The notes below the pieces were generated by a model. The model ran no database searches. It was not told the DNA's origin and saw nothing but the letters and a program-made list of their open reading frames with translations. From Circinella minor (lineage: Eukaryota > Mucoromycota > Mucoromycetes > Mucorales > Lichtheimiaceae), in assembly GCA_016758965.1 (NCBI GenBank), contig JAEPRB010000392.1:1-26411 (forward strand): a stretch of DNA of 26,411 nt, in the 5' to 3' direction. Of the stretch, positions 1-10,051 are shown in pieces (position 1 is the stretch's first letter; each line of letters starts with the position of its first letter). A program made the position numbers and the translations under genes.

Positions 1-50
1 AGTACATATAGATGACATTTTATCCGATCATTATAACTCAGGTCAAGAAT

Positions 51-127
51 TCGATATAACGATAATTCGATATAACGATACACTTTTGGTCTGACGGGGT
101 GTATCGTTATATCGAGCGGTGACTGTA
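51..127. mobile_element. Terminal end of a Tigger/pogo-like DNA transposon
   Basis: Two direct copies of TCGATATAACGATA (51-64 and 67-80) are followed by perfect 17-bp inverted arms (67-83 and 99-115) around a 15-base loop. The sequence then runs into GCGGTGACTG and a TA dinucleotide at 126-127. Read from the other strand this is CAGTCACCGCTCGATATAAC, which has the CAG start and TA target site typical of Tc1/mariner-pogo-Tigger terminal repeats (family knowledge). A related end in the same orientation lies at 9917-10051. No opposite end is seen in this window, so this is a solo end or the edge of a larger element that starts before position 1. Superfamily assignment is inference. Confidence 0.5.
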
Positions 128-272
128 TAAGTTTGAAAAAAAAATATGAGAAGAGCTATTATATAGAAATGAGCCAAAGAAAAAGAATAAGTGAAATAAG
201 GAAATGAAAAAATAAGAAAACAAGAGAATAAAAATGAAGCCAAAGATATATATAAGAAGAGTCTTGGTGGTT

Positions 273-3200
273 TTAACCAAAAACTATTGGGTCGTCATTG
301 TGTGCTGTCTTTTCATCGTCTCTCTTTTCTATAGACAAATATCGCCATGATATTAATTTGCATAGGTTTGTTGTATGACCCATGGATGCATATGCTTTTA
401 TGCAATATCCATCAATTATTGGTCAATCTATTCGAATAATACGTCCTTTAGACTTGATAGTCGCCCAATGGTTGTTGTTCAGAAACTGCATAATAATTGG
501 TACAGGCTTTCTATTATTTAGCAATGGTCCTTGGAAAGGGACATACATGAGAGGTTCGTAAGCCAATTCATCTGAGTTGGGCTCCTTGGTAGTATCATCT
601 GTGTAAACAGCAATAGAACGTCTATATGTATCTGCTACTATTTGAGCAAAATATAGCGTGGTAAACCAATATTGATATGGACAAGATATAGGAGGAATAC
701 TTCTTTCTAATCCATATACTAATGCTTCTTCGATATTAGATAACTTGAATCACATATATCGGTAATGTTCTTCGTATATAGACTTGTTTACTCGGAAGCA
801 GTTGAGCATTTTCTATTTAACTTCCATATAAGAATTTTGAGAACCTTCAGTGTGGTATGCGATTGTTCGATAACCACAAAATCCATCACTTTTGATATTG
901 ACACATTCTTCAATGTTTTCACGTGGTATATTTGGATGAACAAAAAATTCAAGTGTCCGCTCTTCCTGGCTCTTAGCTCTATAATGTAGCAAAATGGCAT
1001 GATAATGAGATTTTTTTACATGTAGAAAATATATAAATAAACTATTATAATGATTCATACTTCTTTTTGTTGTTCAAATTTTCAAGAAATTCCATTTCAC
1101 GATATTTTCTTTTGCCATTTTGAGAAAATATAAATATTTCATTATTGTTGTCTGAACTATTTTCTCACTCTGATTCGCATTATGGTCTTCTTGTTTTTAA
1201 TTTTTTACGATTTTTGATATCTTCAGTTTCAAATTTTGATGGTATGCATCCATATTGTGTATTCTTAGGGCGACCCTCGGTTATCACACTACAAGGCAGC
1301 TCAATATCACTAGTATTCGTAGGATCTAAAATGGCCTCATCAATCAGATTACTGATGCGTAATAAAAGATCATATTTCTGCTGGTCAGATTCCATTTCGA
1401 AAACTGCGTTGTGCAGTTTTTGTAGTACAATGCTTTCTTGCTCCATAAGAACCGCTTTGGAACTATATGTTTTTTTAATGTATCTATGTATTTGAGTGTT
1501 AATACAAGTATATAGTTTAATTATTATGCTCAGCAATATTGTGATTCAAGCGAGTTCAAAAGTACAAACTAGTATAAAAACATACCATTGCTATAATCTA
1601 AATGCCAGCGAGAAGGTACATCTGAAAGTTGTAGAATAAAAACATTTTTTGCAAGATAGTGTTGGCATGGAAGTCCATAATTTCTTGTAGCACTACACCA
1701 ACAATTATCTGAATTATCATCATATTTATTACAGTTGTCCCATGCCCGGTTTAGTTCCTGTAGAATTCTATTCAATGCGAAGAAAGAGACGCGACCAAGT
1801 GTATCTCGCATTGCAACCATTTCTTTTTCCTCATATAAAGGCATATTGTGCTTTTCTTCAAGAAATTGAATTTCATCATCGGAGATCTGTTATAATAAAT
1901 TTTATTTAAAAATAGTGAGTATTATGGGATGTTGATTTGTTTGCTACTTGTAAATCAAACTATGGAAAATCGAATATATAAAATATATTACCGTTTTTTG
2001 TATTACAGTATTAATTGCCTTGACTGTCTCGAGCAGGCTTCCAGTGGTTCGCATTGTGTCTTTAATTCTCCAATGGGTACCTTCCACTCCCGATGTCGAC
2101 CGTACGCCCATGTTTAGAAGATTACCATCAAATAAGCACCCCATTTATCTTTATACTTAAGGCAACTACATATATTAGATAAAATCGTGTAATTAAGATT
2201 AGATTTTACATGTTAAGCTAAATTTTGCCCTTTTTATTTACAAGCTCTTCCTCTCTCTAATTATATTTATATATGTATTGTAATAATTACCCATTGAAAT
2301 AATCCATCATTTTGCTCTCCTTTTTTTCGGCCAGCTCCATCATATGGTTTCTTTCTTTGCTTCTTGTATTCTGGCTATATCGAAGTTTTCCTCACATACT
2401 TCACTTTCTTTTAGTTCCTTATCCTCTTCTGCAGTGTTATTTTCTTCTGCTCGATCTACTTTTTTGTTTTCCGTTCTTTTTTTCGACTGGTGATTTTCTT
2501 GGGCATATGATAGCGCACCATTACGGATGAGTCTTTTGTAATCATCTATAGCATAATTGAATGCGTCTTCATCTTCTTATTTACATGAATCATATCGTTG
2601 ATTGTCTTTTTTACTTCTTGTATTTCTTCACTTTTTGGTGGAAAGCATCCACCTATATTGCTTCGCAGGTGCTGCCCCATATGCCATCCACAAAGAATGT
2701 ATTTCGAGTTGGAAAAGTGGCTTTTGATTGCACTAATCACAGCCAAATCATTGTCAGTTAAGAGAAATTCCAACATTATTATTCGGTCAAATAATGTTTC
2801 TCACTGTCTGGAGAACCCACGCAGTTGTACGACCCCTCCTTTTCATTTATGATAAAAGCAGATGCTATTAATACATTTTGTAGTTTCGATGAACCAAGAT
2901 GGCTAATGCCAACCACATTGAACAAAGGCATATCGTTCTTGTTCGTCTTATATGTTGCATCCAAAACAGTTATTTCATTAAATCGCCGTGCTTTGGGTAT
3001 ACTTGCTCCATGCGTCATAAAGAGTGCGTCTAGCTTAGTTTTTGTCGCATTAGGCTTGTATCTTTTAACATAGGCCTAATTATTGTCAATAAGGTATTCG
3101 AATACTCGACTAACCTTCCATGCTTGTCTTCCTCATAAATCATGGCTCGGAAGTTGTACAAGTCCTTTTTCTTCACAATTGACTCGTCATCATGGTTGAT

Positions 3201-3525
3201 TAGCTCTTGAAATAGTTTTTGAGGCTTAATTGCATTGTTAGTCATTGATGTGATTTGTTGCTTTACTGGAATCGTTATCTTGCGATGCTGATGATAAAAT
3301 ATAGGTGCTTTATCCAATGGATGGTTATACTCACCTTCATCATTAACGGTTTTTACTTCCCAATGCTGCTTGTCACGATCCCATTTTACATACATGCGCC
3401 AGTTGCAGCCAATTTGCTTTGTAGTTCGATTTCATTGCCGTGTTTCCTAGTTTACACCATGATTGTTGCGGTTACGTTGACCATGTACACATTTGATATT
3501 TATTTTTCGAGCATCGTTGTTCTGC
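273..3525 (-). pseudogene. Decayed MULE transposase with FAR1, SWIM and OTU domains
   Basis: Minus-strand reading blocks, in order, match a Mutator-like (MULE) transposase. A FAR1-type DNA-binding region lies at about 3525-3325 (Cys near 3489, Cys before NWRMYVKW, then YNHPL where the family has HNHPL). The DDE core follows: LDATYKTN with Asp at 2961-2959, LTDND with Asp at 2755-2753, CGWHMGQHL, and GVEGTHW with Glu at 2084-2082. A SWIM zinc finger CxC-x9-CxH has Cys at 1703, 1697 and 1667 and His at 1661. A GRPKNTQ linker near 1240 precedes a C-terminal OTU-like protease domain at about 935-420 (DGFCGYR with Cys at 878-876; NNNHW with His at 470-468). A clean phase-0 GT-AG intron (1991-1887) joins QKT to ISDDE, and a second intron probably lies near 1580-1505. 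The gene is dead: stops at 3078-3076, 815-813, 752-750 and 425-423, and frameshifts near 3120, 2817, 2765 and 2130. No terminal inverted repeats were identified. Confidence 0.88.
1887..1991 (-). other. Intron inside the MULE pseudogene (105 bp)
   Basis: On the minus strand the donor is ACG|GTAATA (exon ends at 1992) and the acceptor is AACAG|ATCTCC (exon resumes at 1886). Removal joins QKT directly to ISDDEIQFLEEK in frame, leading into the ORF that carries the SWIM finger. This shows the block was once a spliced transcript and not a chance set of ORFs. Confidence 0.7.
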
Positions 3526-3529
3526 ACCG

Positions 3530-5130
3530 ATGTAACCCTTACATTAACAACTTTTCTTATTTTCTATTTTTATACACGAATATTCTGAATATTTATTCAT
3601 ATAAGAATATTCTCATTTCTATTACCTTTTTTCATGAATCAACCGATTGTACAACAACTTAATATAAGTATCTCCCCAAATTAATTATGATGTATTTATA
3701 TTATGAAAGATATAATTTAATTGAAATGTAAATAAATCTACGTACTTAATAGAAAAAAAAAGATACTCTATATATTATATATATTCCTAGCTATATACTA
3801 ATAATAAAAGTTATCGAAGACGGGTACGAGTTGAAATTTCTACGTAATGCCAAGTTTATTATGTATAATACGTATATTTAATATGTAGGAATTTTTAATT
3901 TACTTTCATATATAACTTGTTGTGATAATTTAAATACGATTAGTATTTTATCACATATCTTTAAAGTGTTCGTACAAATAATTTGACATTATCCTCCTCA
4001 TTACGTATTATATTATTACATACGTAGATTAAAATACGTACACATGGTTACTAACTTGATGACAATTAATATTATTAAATGTTAATCAAATTTTGTATCT
4101 AGCTTTAAATAATTATTGATGAACATATATTTGTTAAAAATATGGAAGCAAAGAAGAAAGTAATATTACAATAGTACATAATAATGAAAGAAAAAAATAA
4201 AAGCTATCACTGTATACATGAGAATTAGATGTTAAGATATACAAAAAAAAAAACAATTGTATGTACTTGTATATTTCATATAAAATATCAATGAAGTATA
4301 ATATTAAAAAGAAACCACGTATAAGAATATAGTAGAATAAAATAGAATCAAACATTTCATATAGTATAAATTACGTACGTATAGTAACTTTGATAATATC
4401 ACTGATACAGGTTATGTTGTGTAAATTAAGACATATCAAAATAGGCCTATTGTTTTTTTTATTATATCATAGTTTCACACGAATTCTTGTTATACTAATC
4501 GTTAATCTATTATTTGAATCCGAGTACATGATCGTCATAATTAAAATTGATCAATATCAACTCTTTTTTTTTTGCACGCTTCTTTAAATTATTTTCATTT
4601 AAAGCAATCATCGTCATCATTTTGCTTTTCAATATCACTTGCGATCCATAATAATTTTTAGTTGGAAATTACATCGTCATTAAAATTATTACTGTTATCA
4701 TATCATTACATCTTATATTTCGCAAAGCTTCTAGAAAAATATAAATATTTCATTATTACAATTATTAGTTAAATAAAACATTATTTTTTATTTTAGTTCG
4801 CGATAAAAATTATTATGATAGCTTTTGCGTGTATGTGATATCAATCCTAAAAAAACATTTCGATCTATTGATTTCAACGGGGCAGATAATCGACATTTTT
4901 ATAAACTTTTTGTTGTGCAACCAATACTTATTTTTTGTGCATAAGTAATCATTTTTGTGCAGAATTTTTTTGTGTAGATTCTCAGATTTCGTGTAGGGTT
5001 TTATTTATTTATACATTATGTCATTTTTTATGGGTTATAAAAACATTTTATAAAAGAGTTTATATGCTTAATAATATTTTCTAGTTTTATTTTTATAAAG
5101 AGGTAGTAGGGAAACTTGACAATAAGAAAA
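3530..5130. other. Non-coding AT-rich spacer
   Basis: No convincing gene was seen on either strand. The block is very AT-rich with scattered TACGTA palindromes (eight or so between 3740 and 4385). A short inverted repeat of GAATATTCT near 3580-3612 is of unclear meaning. At 4905-4995 there is a run of related T-tract/GTG motifs (TTTTTGTGCA and variants), listed separately. Confidence 0.6.
4905..4995 (+). repeat. Run of TTTTTGTGCA-like motifs
   Basis: Four to five loosely spaced copies of a T-tract followed by GTGCA or GTGTA occur within about 90 bases (TTGTTGTGCAA, TTTTTTGTGCATAA, TTTTTGTGCAGAA, TTTTTTTGTGTAGA, TTTCGTGTAGG). The layout resembles the subterminal motif arrays of the element at 18258-18692, so this may be one end of another small transposon. 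No partner end was found in the window. Confidence 0.35.
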
Positions 5131-5142
5131 AATATATATAGT

Positions 5143-5260
5143 ATATGGCCAGACTGCTTTCCTCCCCGCTCTTCCTTATTTAGAAGAGTGACCGAATATG
5201 GAATCTGCACAAAATATTCGGCACCCTTTCAAAATCTTGAAAAATCCCGCAGGGCCATAT
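5143..5260. repeat. Imperfect foldback (nested inverted repeats)
   Basis: The outer arms are ATATGGCC (5143-5150), extended by a gapped match to ACTGC, and GCAGGGCCATAT (5249-5260). A second inner pair is CCGAATAT (5192-5199) and ATATTCGG (5214-5221). The segment between is more GC-rich than its surroundings. It could be a tiny foldback element or part of a structured transcript; there is no protein-coding signal. Confidence 0.4.
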
Positions 5261-5324
5261 CGATATTTTTTCTCCCATCATTCTTAATTTTTTTTTCATA
5301 CATTAGGACATGTTAAAGTGGTAG

Positions 5325-5457
5325 GATCAGATGGCCTTGTATGGTGGCGCCCAGCAAGTGTCCCTAATCATGGGTCTTACTGCTACTTCGTGTCCGAGTG
5401 GGGTGATCAGATGGCCTTGTATGGTGGCGCCCAGCAAGTGTCCCTAATCATGGGTCT
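5325..5457. repeat. GC-rich 53-bp tandem repeat, 80-bp period
   Basis: A 53-base block beginning GATCAGATGGCCTTGTATGG is present twice without change, at 5325-5377 and 5405-5457, separated by 27 bases. It is far richer in G+C than the flanks. It contains TGGTGGCGCCCAGC, whose complement ends in GGGCGCCACCA like a tRNA 3' end, and the spacer contains GTCCGAGTGG, which looks like a tRNA A-box. No complete tRNA folds from it. An open frame crosses both copies, but because 80 is not a multiple of 3 the copies are read in different frames, so coding is doubtful. Identity unknown. Confidence 0.7.
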
Positions 5458-5599
5458 AACCGCGTCTTCATTATTTCTCTTGTTATCCATTCGATAGTCT
5501 TTCCTGGGATATCTCTGAAACTATTTCTACCCTTTACATAATTACCATATTCCATCGCATTACCGTGCATGAGAATGTGGCTATTTATGGTGAATATGT

Positions 5600-5600
5600 T

Positions 5601-5622
<22 letters not shown>
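5600..5622. repeat. (TA)n microsatellite
   Basis: An uninterrupted TA run of about 11 units, followed about 60 bases later by a T homopolymer of about 15. Open frames crossing it are low-complexity artefacts. Confidence 0.9.
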
Positions 5623-5632
<10 letters not shown>

Positions 5633-6335
5633 GCGCTATTTGCTATTACATACACAATTATTCCCCAGATCTTTTTCTTCTTTTTTTTTTTTTTTAGAAA
5701 GAAGCACGGATAAATATATGAACAATTTCGATCAAGTTTATTTAATACAGTAGTAAAGGTAGATATACGCATGTTTAAAGCTATGGAGACTAAAATATAG
5801 TATTCTAACATTGTCTTTATTGTGATGACACGATCGAAGAAACTAGATCCAAGAAGTAGCAAAGCAATATGATGATAGCACTACTTTGTTGACAAGAGTT
5901 TCTAGTTATGGTTTGGATTGTGAAATTGTTGCACAAGAAATACATAATTCAGCATTTTTATATTATTTTTGGCCTGTACGTAACAACCATCATTAGATGA
6001 AGAAAATATTACTGTAACCGTTAATATTACATTACACTACATCTATTATATCAAATACACCGTACTATAAATTACTACATGATCCTATGGACATATTTCT
6101 ACAACTAAAATCATGGTATCCATAGATATTGATGGATATGATAGGTTTCTTTATTTGCTAAAAAAAATGAAATTTGTGTAGTGGTGTATTTTAAACATTG
6201 TCGTGGTGATGTGTTGGTACATGAAAATTGTGGTATAATTATTTAATGAATTTTTTTTTATAAAAATGTTGGTCTTGGTCTGTCAGTGAAAAGAGTGATT
6301 GTGATTGATGTATTCGTACGGTATTTAAGACAAGA

Positions 6336-6668
6336 TTATGGTGATGAAGATGACGATGGTTCTTGGTTGGTGCTGGTTGATGAGGATCGTGATGTACGCT
6401 TTGATAATGATTTGGATGATACCTGTGTTTTTGAAGATTTAATGGTGAAACATGGTGGGAAAAAACTGTTCGAAAGTGATGGTACCAATGCTTTGTCAAA
6501 GTTTGCTAATGATGCTTCCGTTTCTTTTATGATGTTTTCCCCTAAAGCAGCCAATCGAATCAATGTTGAAATACGAGTAGTAAATTCAATTTTTGAAGTT
6601 GGGTAGTCAGTATATTTTGTTCTACGGATTCTTCCAACATACCCATGCGGGGAATCGAAGTCCATCAA
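6336..6668 (-). pseudogene. Out-of-frame C-terminal segment of the 6622-8352 gene
   Basis: A minus-strand frame, shifted by one base relative to the gene upstream, reads MDFDSPHGYVGRIRRTK, then TDYPTSKIEF, a helical stretch and a Ser/Lys-rich tail ending in a run of serines at a TGA (6338-6336). I recall the (M)D-P-GYVCR-RTK-P pattern as the usual C-terminus of this protein family in Mucorales, directly after the part coded in the other frame. The frame in use by the spliced gene instead stops at 6622. The simplest reading is a one-base indel near 6663 in ATTGATGGACTTC. Recognition rests on memory of the family and has not been aligned. Confidence 0.55.
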
Positions 6669-8352
6669 TTGAACAGATAGTCCTATTAAACATATTAAGC
6701 CGGATAAATGAGCTTTTTGTTTGACTGTTTATTTCGTTGATGTACGTACCATTAATATTATATCCAACAATGTGAATCTTGTTTTGTAATTCAGGTGCAT
6801 AATCATGAATTTTGAGAAACATGTCTTTCAAGACAATTGGTAACTTTAAACGGCTATCGTTCAACTCTTTTGTAGAATCCGCGCGGTTGCCAATTTCCAC
6901 TGCACCATATTCCACTTCACCACCTTTGTAAATCGTATCCATCCGTCTGCCTCCTCTTGCTTTTTGCGCTTCTTCTAAGCCGGATAATTTGCGTTTCGAA
7001 TTTTGTGCAAATGAGTTTGCTTTACTTCCTAATTCCTTACTATCAGAGAAGAATGTAGTTAATTTTTTAATACACATTTTATCCAACGCACAATACCCAA
7101 TTATATGTGGAGTACATGTTGACCTACCCATGTGCCATGATATTGGAGCCACGGAATATAGTAGATAAAAAAAGCCAATTACTATACATTGCATCGGCTT
7201 CACCGATCCTACCGATACCCGTATTGTCACACAAAAAACTGCTTGCTGAATTTGTCAATGTGAGGCTGAACCAAGTTTTTAGATGATCCTTGCTTGGGTC
7301 ATGAGGGAGGGAACGTGAGTAACGATACACATCCTCGGTACTCTGTCAAATTGTTACTTAGCAATACGTCTAAATATATTAAATATACATTCCCAAGTAG
7401 TAAAAGCCTTACCATTCCATGAATTTCTTTTAAAAGTTGATCAAGTTCTTCAGGCGTTTGTCGTATAAGTGGTGGCTCTTCATTTTGAATCTCAATCAAT
7501 TCTTCTTTCGTGAATACGTCAGCCCAACTATTTTCATCCACGTCTAGAATTAAGGAATGTGCGGGACTATGTTTGTAGTTTTCATAAGTACTTGAATATA
7601 TAAAAATACTTTTTCTTGACAATCTAATACACTTACTGAAGAAAATTTGATGACAATGCAAAAGCAGCCATTTTTTCTTCGACAGAAACTGGAATAACAT
7701 CCGGTCCAGCAGCTGCAGCAGCTTCTCTTGTTGCCTTCAGAACCCAAAACTTTTTGGAATCAAGACTTTCAAATGTTTTTCGAAATCGTTCCTTATCTTC
7801 GGTGGTAATTTTAGTTTTGAGGAAAGGAACTGAAGATGATTCAGCACTACCACTATCGATGGAACCAGCTACGCATTTTTGTTGTGTATCTTGTGTATGT
7901 GTGTGCAAAGGTTCAGTTGATGATGTGCATGCAGCTCTTTTTCGACGCTTTTCCACTATATCCCACGACCAATTATCAATATTCTATACACAACACACAC
8001 CGTCAGCGTTTGCTTTTATTAACACATATAAAAAAAAAGTTGACCTTTAATTACCAAAGCTATGTTGGAGTTTTTGGCACTCGTTTTGATTTTTTTTATC
8101 CAAATTGATTTTAAATCGCTATCAGTTTGGTCCGGTGTTGCACTGTTTATTATTAATTGAACAAGATCATTGATAATCGTTTGTAAATGGACTTCTTGGT
8201 TGTTTTGATTGTAAACTGTGAGTAGCGAAGTAATTACTAAAGAATCACATATTAGCGATTGTTACTATGCAACAGAAAAAAATAGAATTGGCTAACTGTA
8301 ATATATATTTACCTCCTTCATATTTATTCCCTGTTGTGTTTGTTGTCTCCAT
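6622..8352 (-). CDS. Six-exon gene, Mucorales-type orphan family; C-terminus frameshifted
   Basis: Minus-strand exons 8352-8313, 8215-8055, 7983-7637, 7566-7413, 7342-7128 and 7039-6622 are joined by GT-AG introns of 97, 71, 70, 70 and 88 bp. All phases agree and the total is 1335 bp (444 residues), which strongly supports the model. The start ATG is in good context (ATTACCATGG). N-terminal half: helical, then a KRRKRAA basic patch and a Ser-rich linker. Near residues 337-356 is RRMDTIYKGGEVEYGAVEIG, then STKELNDSRLKLPIVLKDMF and LQNKIHIVGYNINGTYI. I recall this block from a large family of uncharacterised Mucorales proteins. The D-x13-E-I-G spacing recalls PD-(D/E)XK nucleases, which is speculation. 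The frame ends early at 6622; the expected C-terminus continues in another frame (6668-6336). No signal peptide or membrane segment is evident. Function unknown. Confidence 0.72.
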
Positions 8353-8593
8353 GGTAATGTCTCTTTGGGAAGTACGAACTCTTTGTACAAGAAAGAAAAA
8401 ATATGAAATTAAAAAAAGAAACGATTCAATTAAACATGTCCCACTCATAAATTTATTTTCCATCCCCTCTTCCGTCTTCCGTCTTCCCTCTTTCCTCATC
8501 CCTTTCCCCATTTTGACGCGTTTCTACGTTTTCGTGAAAACTTGAGAGTTTGTTTACTTTGGTATTACCTCGCACCTCTTTCGCGTTTGCTAA

Positions 8594-8758
8594 TGCCAGA
8601 ATATTTATTCGCCACCGCCAAAATCACCAGTTCGGCAAGGATCATCTTCAGATAGTCCTACCCAATATGCTGATGCTGCTCGCAAAAACACCACCAAAAC
8701 CTCCAAATCATCTAAACAAGCTGGACACTGCGCGAAAAATGGATTATCACGCTGTTAG
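8594..8758 (+). other. Possible coding fragment, unrecognised
   Basis: A frame without its own ATG reads SPPPKSPVRQGSSSDSPTQY and then ADAARKNTTKTSKSSKQAGH, ending at TAG 8756-8758. The Pro/Ser/Lys composition is coding-like, and a possible acceptor (CCAG) lies at its start. It sits upstream of the divergent gene at 6622-8352, in the place where a promoter or a head-to-head exon might be. No motif was recognised, and a competing frame through the same bases is also open. Low confidence. Confidence 0.2.
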
Positions 8759-9034
8759 AGTCATTGAATAAATAAATAACCAAATTGCAGTACGTTCAGA
8801 AATCATATATAGTATTTGTATTTGATGATTTCCTTTTATATTTCATAAACTTTATTACATGCAAGTGAAAAAAAACTAATGCACAAAAATTATCCTATTG
8901 ACACTATAATGCTTATATGTGTTTTTTTTTCAGTGTTTTTTTGGCCCCCTTTTTTTTATTGCTTATAGATAGTCTCCCGACTTTTCTTTTTGTATAGTAT
9001 GAAAATTATGCATGCAGTTCTTTTTTTTATACTT

Positions 9035-9225
9035 TGCATTTTATTATGTACGTATAAACAAATAATTATTTGTTACATATCATTTTTATGATATAAAAAT
9101 TGTGTATACTCTCAATGACAGGGGGGAATTTATTTATTTTCTTTGCATTTTATTATAAACAAATAATTATCTGTTACATATTTTTTTATCTTGTATACAC
9201 TCAATGAAAGGGGGGGTAATTTTTT
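9035..9225. repeat. Imperfect tandem duplication ending in G-runs
   Basis: Two copies, about 9035-9130 and 9142-9225, share CTTTGCATTTTATTAT, AAACAAATAATTAT, TGTTACATAT, TGTATAC and CTCAATGA, followed by a run of six or seven G and then AATTT. The second copy lacks about 20 bases of the first. The flanks are AT-rich spacer with no gene. Confidence 0.7.
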
Positions 9226-9507
9226 TAAAAACTTTGATTTATTACTTATATAATTATTTGTATTACCATAAACAATTGAAAATTATGCAACTTTGGGTAA
9301 TTAAAGATATACAAAAAAGGGAAACTCAGAAAGCACGTTAATTTAATTTTTTAATGATATTAAAGCACGTAATAAAAAGCAAAAAGGAATATTGGATAAA
9401 GAGCTATAAAGTAATAGAAAAGAGCATCGTATAAATTAAAAATAAAAGGAAAGAATCAGTACCATTACCACTTTTTAATTCCTTGTCTTTTTTTTCTTTT
9501 TTGTTGA

Positions 9508-9864
9508 ATGGAGGACAATCGCAATGACCGTTTAGTTGCATGTTTTTGCTGGCAGTGTGGTTTGACCAATAATGTTTTTCAAATGGTGACCACGCGAGCG
9601 CGAGAATATCATGGAGACCGGTCCTTAAGAGAATTTACATCTAATAGATTCTCACACAACGATAGCGTTAATACATTCTATATTCTTTTAAGTATTAGTC
9701 AATAATTTCTAACTTATATATATTTATAGTATCTGCCATCGTAGCTAATATTGAAGCTAATACCCGAAGTGAAACAGGATCACCTATATCATTATCTCCA
9801 GGTGCCAATATGGATATAAATATAAATGATTTTATAATTGATGATGCTCCTGCTTCAAAATACT
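9508..9864 (+). pseudogene. N-terminal exons of a transposon-type Cys-motif protein, truncated
   Basis: From ATG 9508 the frame reads MEDNRNDRLVACFCWQCGLT and continues NNVFQMVTTRAREYH. The C-x-C-x2-C ... T ... H pattern resembles the zinc-knuckle-like N-terminus of fungal CACTA/Plavaka-type transposase proteins (from memory). A putative intron at 9692-9729 (38 bp, with CTAAC before the acceptor) joins in frame to a second exon at 9730-9864 (ISAIVANIEANTRSETGSPI, then an Asp-rich stretch). That exon ends at a GTAAGA donor. No catalytic exons follow; a Tigger-like end begins at 9917 instead. The intron is unusually short, so the exact join is uncertain. Most likely a truncated transposon relic. 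Confidence 0.5.
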
Positions 9865-9916
9865 GTAAGAACAGTATTATTTCCTTTTTTAAAAAAGAAA
9901 GATATTATTTGTCCTC

Positions 9917-10051
9917 TCGATATAACGATATTTTTGCTAAAACCCTATCGGATATAGTTATATAACATTAACGATATTTCCCTGCTTAATCCGTCTTAGA
10001 CTCCAAAACCTATCGTTATATCGAGTATCGTTATAGGGAGCGGTGACGGTA
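9917..10051. mobile_element. Second Tigger/pogo-like terminal end
   Basis: TCGATATAACGATA at 9917-9930 is followed at 10013-10049 by TATCGTTATATCGAGTATCG and then GGGAGCGGTGACGG with TA at 10050-10051. It shares the outer motif GAGCGGTGAC, the inner TATCGTTATATCGA and the orientation with 51-127, but is diverged and carries an extra internal stretch. This looks like a second, older copy of the same family's terminus. It may have truncated the coding fragment immediately upstream. Confidence 0.5.

Noticed and set aside
750..815. An intron hiding the two stops in the OTU domain of the MULE
   Set aside because: The stops lie within sequence that keeps domain-like reading on both sides in the same frame, with no suitable GT-AG pair, so they are best read as nonsense mutations.
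765..3662. Plus-strand frames across the MULE region
   Set aside because: Shadows of the minus-strand transposase; none contains a recognisable motif, whereas the minus strand carries FAR1, DDE, SWIM and OTU signatures in order.
5325..5457. A tRNA or 5S-like gene in the GC-rich repeat
   Set aside because: A-box-like and acceptor-like words are present, but no acceptor-stem pairing or proper B-box could be found, and the order of parts does not fit a tRNA.
5565..5862. Open frames on both strands across the (TA)n and T-run region
   Set aside because: They are built from TATA and poly-T low-complexity sequence (poly-Tyr/Ile, poly-Lys) and have no independent support.
6286..6606. Plus-strand frame MKRVIVIDVFVRYLRQDYGD
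   Set aside because: It is the antisense shadow of the Ser-rich C-terminal tail of the minus-strand gene (Ser codons read as Asp/Asn on the other strand).
7754..8108. Plus-strand frames overlapping the 7637-8055 exons
   Set aside because: Antisense to exons of the minus-strand gene, whose splice phases all agree.
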